From contig CANSPM010000009.1 of the NCBI GenBank assembly GCA_947648875.1, forward strand, positions 1-64,000: a stretch of DNA of 64,000 nt, read 5' to 3'. The notes beneath the pieces are model-generated. The model was not told the DNA's origin and did not search any database. It saw nothing but the letters and a program-made list of their open reading frames with translations. Position 1 is the first letter of the stretch. The number at the start of each line of letters is the position of its first letter. A program made the translations under genes and the position numbers. Shown one piece after another: positions 1-8,694 of the stretch. Source of the DNA: an uncultured Lachnospiraceae bacterium. Lineage in GTDB: Bacteria; Bacillota; Clostridia; Lachnospirales; Lachnospiraceae.

Positions 1-13
1 ATGTAAAATTTTT

Positions 14-340
14 GTGAATATGATTAAAAAGTCCTTTACAAAACGTCACTGGCAATGTGGCAAAGAACTTATGACGCCCGACGAGCTTGCCGTCATGGAC
101 GGGGGCAAGTACATTTTACAGGTGCGCGGGTTGCGCCCGTTCTTTTCGGATAAATTGGACATCACAAAGCTCCCGAAATACAAGTACCTTTCCGACGCAG
201 ACCCGAAAAATGCTTTTGACATGGAAAAGCTCATACTAAAGTGCGGCTTTCCCACGTCCTGCAAACAGAGTTACCCACAATTCCAAAAGACATTTGGATT
301 ATCTCTTAAGAAGTTCTTATATACCCTCATAACCTTTTAG
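14..340 (+). pseudogene. TraG/VirD4-type conjugative coupling protein, C-terminal remnant
   Basis: Only the last part of a conjugation coupling ATPase (type IV secretion, VirD4-like family of Firmicute integrative elements) is recognisable. The stretch KELMTPDELAVMDGGK, followed by a block rich in RGLRPF, KYKYLSDADP and KNAFDMEKL, is typical of the extreme C-terminus of these proteins. The Walker motifs and nearly the whole ATPase are missing, and a stop lies just before the open frame, so it cannot be functional. The last ~30 residues do not match the family. With the integrase tail at 545-652 it marks a decayed integrative conjugative element at the left edge. The fragment is far shorter than the usual ~600 residues. 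Confidence 0.6.
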
Positions 341-354
341 GTTTTCCCTCTCAA

Positions 355-371
355 TAGTAGTAAAAGAAGTA
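355..371. repeat. 17-bp direct repeat, left copy
   Basis: A 17-base string beginning TAGTAGTAAAAG occurs here and again, base for base, at 512-528. The two copies directly bracket the palindromic element at 373-511, as a target-site duplication would. It could also be an old att-type or tandem duplication. Confidence 0.7.
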
Positions 372-372
372 T

Positions 373-511
373 AGGCAATTGCAAAACTTGCTTTCTGGAA
401 ACAGAGGATGGGCAATCTATACAAAATAAGGGCGACTTGCCACCGCATTGGAGCCCGTTTTTGTATAGATTGACCAGCCTCGTCACTTGCGGACCGGGTT
501 TCGCAATTACC
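373..511 (-). repeat. Palindromic intergenic repeat, copy A (MITE-like)
   Basis: A ~139-bp segment with imperfect terminal inverted repeats (AGGCAATTGCAAAAC at the left, GTTTCGCAATTACCT at the right) and a second nested inverted pair (CTATACAAAA / TTTTGTATAG). Read on the minus strand it aligns over nearly its whole length with 46104-46270, sharing GCAAGTGACGAGGCTGGTC and TGGCAAGTCGCCCTTATTTT. It lacks the apical extra hairpin of that copy. It encodes no plausible protein. The nested inverted repeats, more than one copy per 64 kb, and flanking 17-bp direct repeats suggest a non-autonomous mobile element or a structured RNA element. I do not recognise a named family. Confidence 0.7.
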
Positions 512-528
512 TAGTAGTAAAAGAAGTA
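512..528. repeat. 17-bp direct repeat, right copy
   Basis: Exact second copy of the 17-base string at 355-371, immediately right of the palindromic element. Confidence 0.7.
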
Positions 529-544
529 GTAAATCGGTCTGCGG

Positions 545-652
545 TTATGTTGCAATCAGCCTTTTCATTTCAGCCCTTGCGGAAGCGAGAGTTGCGTGTA
601 CGCAATGATTCAGCGTCATGGTGATATTGGAGTGTCCCATGATATACTGTAA
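545..652 (-). pseudogene. Tyrosine recombinase (integrase) C-terminal remnant
   Basis: About 35 residues of a phage/ICE-type tyrosine integrase end remain: QYIMGHSNITMTLNHCVHA followed by SARAEMKRL. The MGHSNI..T block is the box II region that precedes the catalytic tyrosine. By alignment with Tn916-type integrases, the tyrosine position falls on Cys in LNHCVHA, so even this piece has lost its nucleophile. Upstream on the minus strand the frame has no integrase similarity. With the TraG remnant it documents a deleted integrative element whose other end is not in the window. Confidence 0.6.
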
Positions 653-880
653 TTTTATGAAAGAAAATAACACAAAAATTGTACGGATTCCATGGGAATC
701 GTGCAAGTCTGTAAGCAAAATCACTGTTATAATCAGGGCGTGGGATGGATAAAAACGCGTATACAACCCATGGCTTGTGCGAATAATGATACGGACGGCC
801 ATAATCGGCCAATGTGGCCGAAATCAGGCGGGAAATCCGCCTGGCGGAGAGCGCAGCGCAATGCGCAGAGAGGTGCAGCG
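653..880 (+). other. Leader region upstream of the GH2 gene
   Basis: No gene seen. A TATAAT -10-like hexamer lies at 728-733 without a convincing -35. Between 800 and 870 there are short GC-rich hairpins, for example GGCGG-GAAAT-CCGCC near 828-842 and GCGCA/TGCGC near 852-866, directly before the ribosome binding site. These could be a structured leader or only debris of the integrative element. Confidence 0.35.
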
Positions 881-3130
881 ATGAAAAAAATGAATTGGAA
901 CGAGGGATGGCAGTTCAGTAAAGCTGCCGTGGGCGGAGCAAAGGACGCGGCCCCGGGGGAACAGGTGGACCTGCCTCACACCTGGAACGGTACGGACGGC
1001 CAGGATGGAGGAAACGACTATTACCGGGGCGCCTGCTGTTACAGAAAAACTCTGCAAAAACATAATAAGGAGGATGAGGAGGTCTATCTGGAATTTGAGG
1101 GGGTCAATTCCTCTGCGGACCTGTATGTGAACGGGCGGCTGCTGGCACACCACGACGGCGGTTATTCCACATGGAGATGCAATATAACAGAGGCCCTGGG
1201 GGAGGAAAATGAGATTTGTGTACAGGTGGACAACGCGCCCAACGACCATGTCTACCCCCAGATGGCGGATTTTACATTTTACGGCGGAATCTACAGAAAT
1301 GTGTCCCTTCTGTATGTAAACAGGACCAGATTTGATCTGGACTATTTCGGAGGCCCCGGTGTTGCGGTGACGCCCACAGTGGAGGGAAAAGACGCCAGAA
1401 TTGCAGTGGAGGCCTTTGTCAGCGGAACCACCGGCGGCGAGAGTCTGCTCTTTACCGTATGGGACGGAGAGGAGAAAGTGGCGGAGGTCCAAACCCCGGC
1501 GTCGGCTCCGGCGGCGGGCCTGCGGATTGAGAATGTCCATCTGTGGAACGGACGGCAAGATCCCCATCTGTATACATTAAAAGCGGTGCTGACCCACGGC
1601 GAGCGGCAACTGGATGAGAGGGAAGTGCGTTTTGGCTGCCGCAGCTTTGCCATCGACCCGGAGAAAGGTTTTATTTTAAACGGAGAATCTTATCCCCTGC
1701 GTGGGGTGTCCCGTCATCAGGACCGTCCGAAAAAGGGCAATGCACTGTCCAGGGCGGATCATGTGGAGGATATGGATCTGATCTGTGAGATGGGTGCCAA
1801 CACTATACGTCTGGCCCATTATCAACATGACCAGTATTTCTACGATCTGTGTGACGAGAGGGGCATGGTGGTCTGGGCGGAGATCCCCTATATCTCCCAG
1901 CACATGGAAAACGGAAGGGAGAATACCATCTCCCAGATGACAGAACTGGTGATCCAGAACTATAACCATCCCAGCATCGTAGTGTGGGGACTTTCCAACG
2001 AGATTACGATGAACGGGGCGGCAAACCCCGATTTGCTGGAGAATCACCGGATACTGAACGAATTGTGCCATGAACTGGACAACACCAGGCTCACCACCGT
2101 GGCCGTGGTATCCATGTGCGGAATTGACGAGGAATACCTGACGATACCGGATGTGATCTCCTACAATCACTATTTTGGTTGGTACGGTGGGGACACCTCC
2201 ATGAACGGGGAGTTCTTTGACAATTTCCACGCGAGATATCCCCACCGGGCCGTGGGCATGAGCGAGTACGGCTGTGAGGCGCTGAACTGGCATACCTCGA
2301 ACCCGGAGCAGGGGGACTATACCGAGGAATATCAGGCCTATTATCATGAAGAGCTGATCAAACAGCTGTTTACCAGGCCCTTCATCTGGGCAACCCATGT
2401 ATGGAATATGTTTGACTTTGCCGCAGACGCCAGAGCGGAGGGCGGGGAGGATGGCATGAACCATAAAGGCCTTGTGACATTTGACAGAAAATATAAGAAG
2501 GACTCCTTCTATGCCTATAAGGCATGGTTGTCCCATGAGCCTTTCGTCCACATCTGCGGCAAACGCTATGTGGACCGGGTGGAGGAGGTCACAAAGGTCA
2601 CGGTCTACTCCAATCAGCCCCGGGTGGAACTGCTGGTTAATGGGGAAAGTCTGGGCAAAAAGGAGTCGCCGGAACATTTCTTCTATTTTGATGTGCCCAA
2701 CCGGGGAGAGTCGGTGCTGACGGCCCTGGCGGGGGAGTGCCGGGACGAGAGCCATATTCGCAAAGTGGATACCTTCAATGAGGCATACCGCATGAAAGAG
2801 ACCGGCGATGTAATCAACTGGTTTGATATCTCCACGCCGGAGGGCTATTTTTCCATCAACGATAAGATGGGGGATATCATGGCTACAGCCAGAGGCAAAC
2901 TGTTCCTGCTGGAGCTTGGGGGTATCCTGATGAAGAAAAAGAAGTCCGGCGGCAAGGAGCAGGAGGGAGGCCCGGCAGGATTTTCCATGAACGAGGGCAT
3001 GATCAAAATGATGAGCGGATTCAGCGTAAAGAGGATGCTGAACATGCTGGGCACTGCGGGGCTGGAACCCCTGACTGCGGACGAGATTCTGGATATAAAC
3101 CGAAAGCTGAATAAGATAAAGAAAAAGTAA
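881..3130 (+). CDS. GH2 beta-galactosidase-type glycoside hydrolase
   Basis: A 749-residue cytoplasmic glycosidase of family GH2, expected to release terminal beta-galactosyl residues from oligosaccharides. The N-terminal jelly roll (VDLPHTWNG... YYRG) is followed by the immunoglobulin-like domain and a TIM barrel. The acid/base is Glu about residue 374 in WGLSNEITMNG, and the nucleophile is Glu about residue 462 in GMSEYGCEA. No signal peptide. The start is placed at 881 because AGAGGTG lies just upstream and the protein then begins MKKMNWNEGWQF, at the usual distance before the jelly roll; a longer open frame from 692 would add non-homologous residues. After the barrel and a galactose-binding-like region comes an unusual Lys/Met-rich tail of about 75 residues. 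It is 66 bp upstream of a GPH symporter, suggesting import followed by hydrolysis. Beta-galactosidase versus beta-glucuronidase specificity is inferred. Confidence 0.85.
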   Translation: MKKMNWNEGWQFSKAAVGGAKDAAPGEQVDLPHTWNGTDGQDGGNDYYRGACCYRKTLQKHNKEDEEVYLEFEGVNSSADLYVNGRLLAHHDGGYSTWRCNITEALGEENEICVQVDNAPNDHVYPQMADFTFYGGIYRNVSLLYVNRTRFDLDYFGGPGVAVTPTVEGKDARIAVEAFVSGTTGGESLLFTVWDGEEKVAEVQTPASAPAAGLRIENVHLWNGRQDPHLYTLKAVLTHGERQLDEREVRFGCRSFAIDPEKGFILNGESYPLRGVSRHQDRPKKGNALSRADHVEDMDLICEMGANTIRLAHYQHDQYFYDLCDERGMVVWAEIPYISQHMENGRENTISQMTELVIQNYNHPSIVVWGLSNEITMNGAANPDLLENHRILNELCHELDNTRLTTVAVVSMCGIDEEYLTIPDVISYNHYFGWYGGDTSMNGEFFDNFHARYPHRAVGMSEYGCEALNWHTSNPEQGDYTEEYQAYYHEELIKQLFTRPFIWATHVWNMFDFAADARAEGGEDGMNHKGLVTFDRKYKKDSFYAYKAWLSHEPFVHICGKRYVDRVEEVTKVTVYSNQPRVELLVNGESLGKKESPEHFFYFDVPNRGESVLTALAGECRDESHIRKVDTFNEAYRMKETGDVINWFDISTPEGYFSINDKMGDIMATARGKLFLLELGGILMKKKKSGGKEQEGGPAGFSMNEGMIKMMSGFSVKRMLNMLGTAGLEPLTADEILDINRKLNKIKKK

Positions 3131-3196
3131 CCCGATGTTTCACCGGGTAAAAGGAAGGCTTCATTGACCACGAGTACAAATATGGAGGAATGGGAA

Positions 3197-4606
3197 ATGA
3201 GTAAAAATGATAACAGGCCCTTTGGCATAAGCGATAAGGTCGGCTACATGCTGGGCGATGTGGCGAACGATTTCAGCTTTATATTTGCCAGCACTTTTGT
3301 CATGGTGTTCTACTCCAAGGTTATGGGCATCAGCACAGGACTGATCGGCACCATGTTTCTGATTGCCAGATGCATCGACGCTTTTACAGACATCGGCATG
3401 GGGCGCATTGCCGACCGGGCCAGGACAGGGAGGAACGGAAAGTTTCGCCCCTGGATTCTGCGGATGTGCGGGCCGGTGGCCATAGCCTCCTTTTTGATGT
3501 ACCAGTCCGGGTTACAAAACATTCCCTATGGAGCCAAGGTGGCGTATATGTTTGTCACCTACATTTTGTGGGGGTCGGTATTCTACACCTCCATCAATAT
3601 ACCCTATGGCTCCATGGCGTCGGTGATTTCCCAGAACCCCAAGGACAGAAGTTCCCTGTCGGTGTTCCGTTCCATGGGAGGGATGTTTGCGGGCATCCTG
3701 ATCAGCGTGGTGGCGCCTCTGATAATTTATTATACGGACGCGGCGGGTAACCAGGTGGTAAACTCCACCAATTTCACTATACTGGCCGGCATCTTCTCCG
3801 TCTGCGCCATCATTTGCTATCTGCTCTGTTATAAACTGTGTACGGAGCGGGTGGCACTGGATGCTAAAAAGGACCTGGGGGAGAAACGGACCAATGCGCT
3901 GGAATCCTTAAGGGAGATCGTGGGCAGCAGGGCGCTGCTGGGCATTATCCTGTCCGCGCTGTTGATGTTGCTGGCATCGCTGATGAGCCAGGGACTGAAC
4001 AACTATCTGTACGCCGATTATTTTAAGAACACCACGGCGCTGTCTCTGTCCGCCATGCTACAGCTGCCGGTGATGCTGCTTCTGGCTGCGTTTTCCACGA
4101 AACTGGCCGTGAAGTACGGCAAGAGGGAGTGCGGCATCATAGGAATGCTGGCTTCCGGAATACTGTATGTGCTGATCGGCCTACTGCACGTCACGGAGGT
4201 ATGGGTATTTATCGGCCTGATCTTCTTTGCCATGATCGGAATGAGCTTTTTCACCATGCAATGTTTTGCGCTGGTGACGGATGTCATCGACGACAAGGAA
4301 GTGACCACGGGTAAGAGGGATGACGGCACCATCTATGGCATCTATTCCTTTTCCCGGAAGATCGGCCAGGCGCTGGCGGGCGGCATGAGCGGATGGGCGC
4401 TGGCCATGATCGGCTATGACGAACTGGCTGTGGCCCAGACCGAGCAGGTGGCCAGAGGCATCTATAATATATCCACTTTCTTCCCGGGCATTGTGTATCT
4501 GCTGGGAGCGGCGGTGCTGTTCTTTATCTATCCCCTGAGCAAAAAGAGGGTGGAGAGCAATGCGGCGCAGCTGGAGAGACGCCATGCGGGCAGAACAGAT
4601 ATCTAA
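3197..4606 (+). CDS. GPH-family sugar:cation symporter
   Basis: A 469-residue, about 12-helix carrier of the glycoside-pentoside-hexuronide:cation symporter family (MelB/XynP/UidB type), taking up a glycoside with a cation. Family signatures: the N-terminus ISDKVGYMLGDVANDFSF, then ARCIDAFTDIGMGRIADR (the conserved Asp residues of helix II/IV), and a central KRTNALESLREIVGSRALL loop. Met at 3197 is chosen because TGGAGGAA precedes it; an open frame begins 33 bases earlier without a better site. The upstream GH2 enzyme and the Rho-independent terminator just downstream make this a two-gene glycoside uptake and cleavage operon. Substrate is inferred from the neighbour only. Confidence 0.88.
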   Translation: MSKNDNRPFGISDKVGYMLGDVANDFSFIFASTFVMVFYSKVMGISTGLIGTMFLIARCIDAFTDIGMGRIADRARTGRNGKFRPWILRMCGPVAIASFLMYQSGLQNIPYGAKVAYMFVTYILWGSVFYTSINIPYGSMASVISQNPKDRSSLSVFRSMGGMFAGILISVVAPLIIYYTDAAGNQVVNSTNFTILAGIFSVCAIICYLLCYKLCTERVALDAKKDLGEKRTNALESLREIVGSRALLGIILSALLMLLASLMSQGLNNYLYADYFKNTTALSLSAMLQLPVMLLLAAFSTKLAVKYGKRECGIIGMLASGILYVLIGLLHVTEVWVFIGLIFFAMIGMSFFTMQCFALVTDVIDDKEVTTGKRDDGTIYGIYSFSRKIGQALAGGMSGWALAMIGYDELAVAQTEQVARGIYNISTFFPGIVYLLGAAVLFFIYPLSKKRVESNAAQLERRHAGRTDI

Positions 4607-4641
4607 TGCAAGTTCCTCTCCTGCCGAGAGAGGATTCAGGG

Positions 4642-4669
4642 GGGCCGGTTGTATGAAACCGGCCCTTTT
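4642..4669 (+). terminator. Rho-independent terminator after the GPH symporter
   Basis: GGGCCGGTT and AACCGGCCC form a 9-bp GC-rich stem with a short loop (GTATGA), followed by TTTT. It lies 35 bases after the symporter stop codon. Confidence 0.85.
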
Positions 4670-4712
4670 CATATTATGGTTTCCTTCCGAGTCCATCTTT
4701 TATAGAAATGTC

Positions 4713-4741
4713 TTGACAATTCTTTGGCGCGGCCCTATACT
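4713..4741 (+). promoter_or_regulatory. Sigma-A promoter of the marR-flavodoxin operon
   Basis: TTGACA at 4713-4718 and TATACT at 4736-4741 with exactly 17 bp between them, 41 bp upstream of the MarR start. Confidence 0.85.
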
Positions 4742-4753
4742 GTATCCAAACAG

Positions 4754-4765
4754 GCAATATATTGC
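4754..4765. promoter_or_regulatory. Candidate MarR operator
   Basis: GCAATATATTGC is a perfect 12-bp palindrome a few bases downstream of the likely transcription start. It is placed where a MarR dimer could block its own transcription. Autoregulation is inferred from position and symmetry. Confidence 0.5.
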
Positions 4766-4782
4766 ATAATTGGGAGGAGACA

Positions 4783-5253
4783 ATGACAGCAGAAGAAATA
4801 TCGCTGCGGATGGAGAAAAGATATGCGCTGTTTGGCCTTTTCTTTGCCTTCCACAATCGTTTGCAGGCAGTGGGGGATTCCTTTTATGAGGAGATCACAT
4901 GCAAGCAGTTTTTCCTGCTGGCCTGTATGTATCTTTATGCCGACGAAGCGCCTACCGCCATGGAACTGGCCGGGACTATGGGCTGTTCCCGGCAGAGCGT
5001 GAAGGAAATCCTGAACAGCCTTGAGAAAAAAGGCCTGGTTTCTCTGGGGATCGACGAGAAGGACCGCAGGAAACAGCGGATCTATGTGACGGAAAAGGCC
5101 AAAAGTATGGCGGCGGGGTATCGGGAGAAAGAGGCTGAATTTATGAGACGTCTTTATGGGGATGTCTCTGAGGAAGAAATAGAATGTGTCTATGGCGTAT
5201 TAACGCAGATGGAGAAGAATCTTAAAAAAATCCATCCGTCATCAAAGCATTAA
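4783..5253 (+). CDS. MarR-family transcriptional regulator
   Basis: A 156-residue winged-helix dimeric repressor. The DNA-binding core runs from about residue 45 to 110: PTAMELAGTMGCSRQSVKEI is the helix-turn-helix, and VSLGIDEKDRRKQRIYVTEK is the beta-wing with the conserved D.RR. The N- and C-terminal helices that form the dimer are present. Met at 4783 follows GGGAGGA by six bases. It is first in an operon with a flavodoxin-like protein (63 bp gap) under a consensus promoter with a palindrome beside it. This arrangement is typical of a redox- or phenolic-responsive pair, but the ligand is unknown. Confidence 0.88.
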   Translation: MTAEEISLRMEKRYALFGLFFAFHNRLQAVGDSFYEEITCKQFFLLACMYLYADEAPTAMELAGTMGCSRQSVKEILNSLEKKGLVSLGIDEKDRRKQRIYVTEKAKSMAAGYREKEAEFMRRLYGDVSEEEIECVYGVLTQMEKNLKKIHPSSKH

Positions 5254-5316
5254 TGTAAGGCCGGCGTGGAGAGGTAAAGCGGGTGCCCGCCGTAAAGCCA
5301 TCAGGGGAGGATATAC

Positions 5317-5847
5317 ATGAAAACAATTGTAGTCTATAATTCGCAGACAGGATTTACAAAGCGGTATGCGCAGTGGATCGCGGAGGCGGCGGGAGCGGAA
5401 TGCGTTGATTTGGAGATAGCAAAAAAGCGTTCGCTGGACGGTTACGACGCCATTCTATTTGGGGGCTGGGCCTGCGCGGGAGGGATCAGCAAACTGAAAT
5501 GGTTCAAATCCCATATGGAGAACTGGAGGGGGAAAAAGCTGATCGTCTACTGCGTTGGAGGAAGTCCGGCGGAGAGCCCGGATATTCCCCGGGCGCTTCG
5601 GAATAATTTCAGTGACGCCCAGTGGGAGCAGGTAAAGGTGTTTTATCTCCCAGGGGGTTTTAACTATGAACAGATGCCTTCCGTGTCCAAAATGATGATG
5701 AAGGTATTCCTAAAGACACTAAAGGCCAAAAAGGACAAGACGGAGGAAGAAAAGGTTATGGTGGAAATGATTTCCCACTCCTATGATATTTCCGACAGAA
5801 AGTACATAGAGCCGATTCTGCAATACCTCAACGGGGATACCTTCTGA
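5317..5847 (+). CDS. Flavodoxin-domain protein (HemG-like)
   Basis: A 176-residue cytoplasmic flavoprotein of the flavodoxin_5 type. The FMN phosphate loop is NSQTGFTKRYA at residues 8-18, in the normal place after the first beta strand (TIVVY). FGGWACAGGISKL is the 60s-type loop and VYCVGGSPAE the 90s-type loop. It resembles menaquinone-dependent protoporphyrinogen oxidase HemG in layout, yet stand-alone copies in anaerobes usually act as small electron carriers or oxidoreductases. A strong ribosome binding site (GGGGAGG) precedes the ATG. It is co-transcribed with MarR, which probably controls it. Confidence 0.8.
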   Translation: MKTIVVYNSQTGFTKRYAQWIAEAAGAECVDLEIAKKRSLDGYDAILFGGWACAGGISKLKWFKSHMENWRGKKLIVYCVGGSPAESPDIPRALRNNFSDAQWEQVKVFYLPGGFNYEQMPSVSKMMMKVFLKTLKAKKDKTEEEKVMVEMISHSYDISDRKYIEPILQYLNGDTF

Positions 5848-5864
5848 GGATTGCTTCTGTCAAA

Positions 5865-5904
5865 AACAGGAAGAGAGATTTCCCCTCTTCCTGTTTCTAT
5901 TTTG
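5865..5904. terminator. Rho-independent terminator between flavodoxin and MCP genes
   Basis: AACAGGAAGAG pairs perfectly with CTCTTCCTGTT around a 9-base loop and is followed by TCTATTTTG. It ends the flavodoxin transcript. The A-rich base on its left may let it also stop the oppositely oriented chemoreceptor transcript. Confidence 0.8.
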
Positions 5905-6004
5905 TTCAATCACGGGCTTTTCCACTATAGGTAAGGGCGTTGCGGATGGGTACAGATCCGGGTTTTGGAACAGTTGCATGGAGTTTCCGGGGGATATATG
6001 GCTT

Positions 6005-8110
6005 TTATATTTTGAAAACGGATATTTCCGCTTTCAGGCTATCCATGTTTTCGCCCAACATATCCGCTGTTTTGCTCAGGTTTTCTACATTCTCCAGCAG
6101 TTTATCCGCCACATCCCGGACGGTTTCCGCGCTGCCTGCCGTCTCCTCAATGATGTCGGATATGTTTTTGACTGCCGTAACGGCATTGCTCCGCTCGTTG
6201 TCGGCCCGCTGCGTCCCCTCCGCGATCTCTTTCAGGCCCGCCACCAGTTCGTTCATGTGTTGCTGCATCTCGCCAAATACACGAGTCGCCTTGTGCACGG
6301 CCTCGGTCTGTAGAGCGACCATCTGTCTGGCCTGATTGGCGCTGTCCACGCTGTCCATAGTCTGCGTGCCGATGTATGTGGCGTTGTCGCTGATTTCCCC
6401 GGCCGCCCTGGCGGATTCGTCCGCCAGCTTGCGAATTTCTTCCGCTACCACGGCGAAACCTCTCCCCGAGGCGCCCGCCCGGGCGGCTTCGATGGAAGCG
6501 TTCAGGGACAGCAGATTTGTCTGTTCGGAGATTTCCGCAATCATCCCCACAAACGAATGGATGGCTTCGGACTTTTTGCGTAGAGAATCAATGTCCGCCC
6601 CCACTTTTTCTGTCATCTGGGTGGTGGCTTCCGCCCGCTCCCCTAACAACTCCACGATCTCCATTCCCTGATTGATCATTTCCTCTGTCTCGTTTACAAG
6701 TTTTTCCACTCTCTCGACCACCCGGCTGACATTCTGGATTTCGTTGGAGAGCACATCCGTCTTTTCCACGCATTCCCGGGCGTGTTTGGACTGCTCTGAC
6801 ATGCCTTCATTGATATCGGAGACAGCCTGGGTTATATCCTGCGAATAATTGTTGAGCACGTCGGAAGTCCTTCCCACCTCTCTGGCGGAATCCTCCAGCT
6901 GCCCGGTGGCCTGGTTGACCTTATTTACCAGATTCTTTGTGTTGGAGATCATGTTCGTGGCGGAACCGGCCAGGCTCCGAAATTCGTCATGACTTTTGGC
7001 CGTCACTTTTACGGTCAGGTCTCCCTTGGCTACTTCGCCCAGTTTCAGCGAAATATGTTTCATATTATTCTGTATGCCGGAGACAATGATCAGCCCCACG
7101 ATCAACGCGATGATACATGCCAGGATGACCAGACTGAAAGTCATATTTCTGATTTCCTGGGCCTGTCCGGTTATAATGGACATGGGGACCAGAGCGCAGA
7201 TTGCCGCCCCCGTTTTTTCGCTTACGCTGTACAGGAAAAGATATTTTTCTCCCAGATAATCAATCTGGCGATAACCTTCCCGGCTTTCTTCCGCATTGAT
7301 TTCGGCAAAAAAGTCCCGACCGAAAAACACGCTTTCCCCCTCCTGTAGTCTGCTCTCCTGTCCGTCGGCCAACCGCTCGCTGACCAGCTCCCGGCCTCCC
7401 GGAGTGACAAAACCCAGAATGCTTCCCTCTCCCAGATTCATGGTTCCGATGAAGTCCTCAATTGCGGAGGAAGATACATCCACTACGACGCAGGCTTTCC
7501 TGTTCTGAGATTGAATTTGGTATGCCAGGATATACTGATCTGACTTCTTGTTCAGGCCCAGCTTCTCATCCAACAGGGGATGGCTGTCAATCCAACTCAC
7601 CACTGTTTTTCCGGTACAGGGAACGGATTCTATATAGTCTTTGTAAAAACCGTCTATATTGGTGCTGGCGCTGGTGGAGATCAGATATATTCCCTCCATG
7701 GGAATAATATGTATATTGCTGATAAAGTTATTTCCGGACTGCGTCAGCATTAATTCTTTCTTGCACGAATCTCTCAGCTGGTACATCTCATAGGCGTCAT
7801 CCGCGCCGGACCCCATAAAATATCTGGACAAGTCGCTGTTAAAAGCGTATTTCAGGGCTTCGGCGCTGATAAAGGTACAACTCATGTCAATATATTCCGT
7901 AGCCATGTGCATAGCCTGCATAGTGGAATCCCGATACTTGTCATTCATTCCCTGGGCGGCCTTCTGATAGGAAGATACTCCTATGATAATCATGAATGCA
8001 ATGGGGACAAGAAAGCAGAACATCACCTTGTTCCGGATTCCCATAACCGAAAATCTCTGTCCATGCTTCTTTAGCTCTTTGTTCTTCTTCTTTTCTCTGT
8101 TCTTTGGCAT
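6005..8110 (-). CDS. Methyl-accepting chemotaxis protein
   Basis: A 701-residue transmembrane chemoreceptor. After a basic cytoplasmic N-terminus, TM1 spans about residues 29-45 ([15 protein letters not shown]). An extracellular dCache-like sensor of about 270 residues follows, then TM2 near 322-344, a HAMP domain ([16 protein letters not shown]) and the long signalling coiled coil. The CheA/CheW-binding hairpin tip is intact ([18 protein letters not shown], about 522-540). Met at 8110 is preferred because AGGAGCG lies upstream; 24 extra residues would be added by an earlier start without a site. It sits alone between two terminators or promoters, with no che genes near. Ligand unknown. Confidence 0.92.
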   Translation of the reverse strand: MPKNREKKKNKELKKHGQRFSVMGIRNKVMFCFLVPIAFMIIIGVSSYQKAAQGMNDKYRDSTMQAMHMATEYIDMSCTFISAEALKYAFNSDLSRYFMGSGADDAYEMYQLRDSCKKELMLTQSGNNFISNIHIIPMEGIYLISTSASTNIDGFYKDYIESVPCTGKTVVSWIDSHPLLDEKLGLNKKSDQYILAYQIQSQNRKACVVVDVSSSAIEDFIGTMNLGEGSILGFVTPGGRELVSERLADGQESRLQEGESVFFGRDFFAEINAEESREGYRQIDYLGEKYLFLYSVSEKTGAAICALVPMSIITGQAQEIRNMTFSLVILACIIALIVGLIIVSGIQNNMKHISLKLGEVAKGDLTVKVTAKSHDEFRSLAGSATNMISNTKNLVNKVNQATGQLEDSAREVGRTSDVLNNYSQDITQAVSDINEGMSEQSKHARECVEKTDVLSNEIQNVSRVVERVEKLVNETEEMINQGMEIVELLGERAEATTQMTEKVGADIDSLRKKSEAIHSFVGMIAEISEQTNLLSLNASIEAARAGASGRGFAVVAEEIRKLADESARAAGEISDNATYIGTQTMDSVDSANQARQMVALQTEAVHKATRVFGEMQQHMNELVAGLKEIAEGTQRADNERSNAVTAVKNISDIIEETAGSAETVRDVADKLLENVENLSKTADMLGENMDSLKAEISVFKI

Positions 8111-8220
8111 TGCTGTCGCTCCTGTTATAAATAAGGGGTTTACTTGTGGCGGATTTGATTGTATGGATACCCAGGAAGCCATGTATGGCCCCCTTTTACT
8201 ATAAATGCGGGTTCAACAGG

Positions 8221-8249
8221 ATTATATACAATATTTACAAATTTTGAAA
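8221..8249 (-). promoter_or_regulatory. Possible promoter of the MCP gene
   Basis: On the minus strand TTTCAA (8244-8249) and TATAAT (8221-8226) are 17 bp apart, 110 bp upstream of the start. The -10 is consensus and the -35 weak. Confidence 0.45.
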
Positions 8250-8480
8250 GCCTCCTGCGGGTAAATGGTCATAAAGTGCAATAAAACAGTTGGAAATGTG
8301 CAATATCTGAAAACGAGGTGAAAAAAGCGCCAAAAAAACATTGTGAGGAGACTGCGATTTTGTCTGTTTTTTTATTACACTCTGCAATTGCTCTGCGCTA
8401 TGTGAGTTCCGCTTCCCGGCAAAATAGAGCACGGGTTTCAGGGAGGAGAAGGAAGGACTTTTCTTCGTCACGCAAAGATA
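8250..8480. other. Intergenic region between divergent MCP and yeh-like operons
   Basis: Low-GC, A/T-run-rich DNA with short open frames on both strands that lack ribosome binding sites and any recognisable similarity. I see no gene in it. Confidence 0.5.
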
Positions 8481-8509
8481 TTGAAAAAATACGAATTTTG
8501 GAATATAAT
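8481..8509 (+). promoter_or_regulatory. Sigma-A promoter of the AAA-DUF5682-VWA-SWIM-DUF4132 operon
   Basis: TTGAAA at 8481-8486 and TATAAT at 8504-8509, spaced 17 bp, predict a 5' leader of about 180 bases before the first gene. No other equally good promoter was found up to 27.9 kb, although a lone -10-like TATAAT at 19987-19992 precedes the second DUF4132 gene. Confidence 0.8.
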
Positions 8510-8694
8510 GAAAGAAATTTGAATAATTCGCATGAAACTGTATATACAAAACGGCATATACGGGCTTTATGCACAATAATCTGTAGATGTAAACGTTGCC
8601 GCCCGAAGCTGATTTTGTAAGATAGGTCAGAGGACAGGTAGGCAGGTTGAAATACAGAAAGTTTTATCATCTATACGAGGAAAGGGCGAGGATC

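Noticed and set aside
1676-2755. Long minus-strand open frame (359 codons) inside the GH2 gene
   Set aside because: It mirrors the codon pattern of the GH2 gene, has no ribosome binding site and no protein-like motifs, while the plus strand has intact catalytic blocks.
8235-8620. Two overlapping small open frames in the MCP/yeh intergenic region
   Set aside because: No ribosome binding site, no similarity, A/T-rich promoter-like composition.
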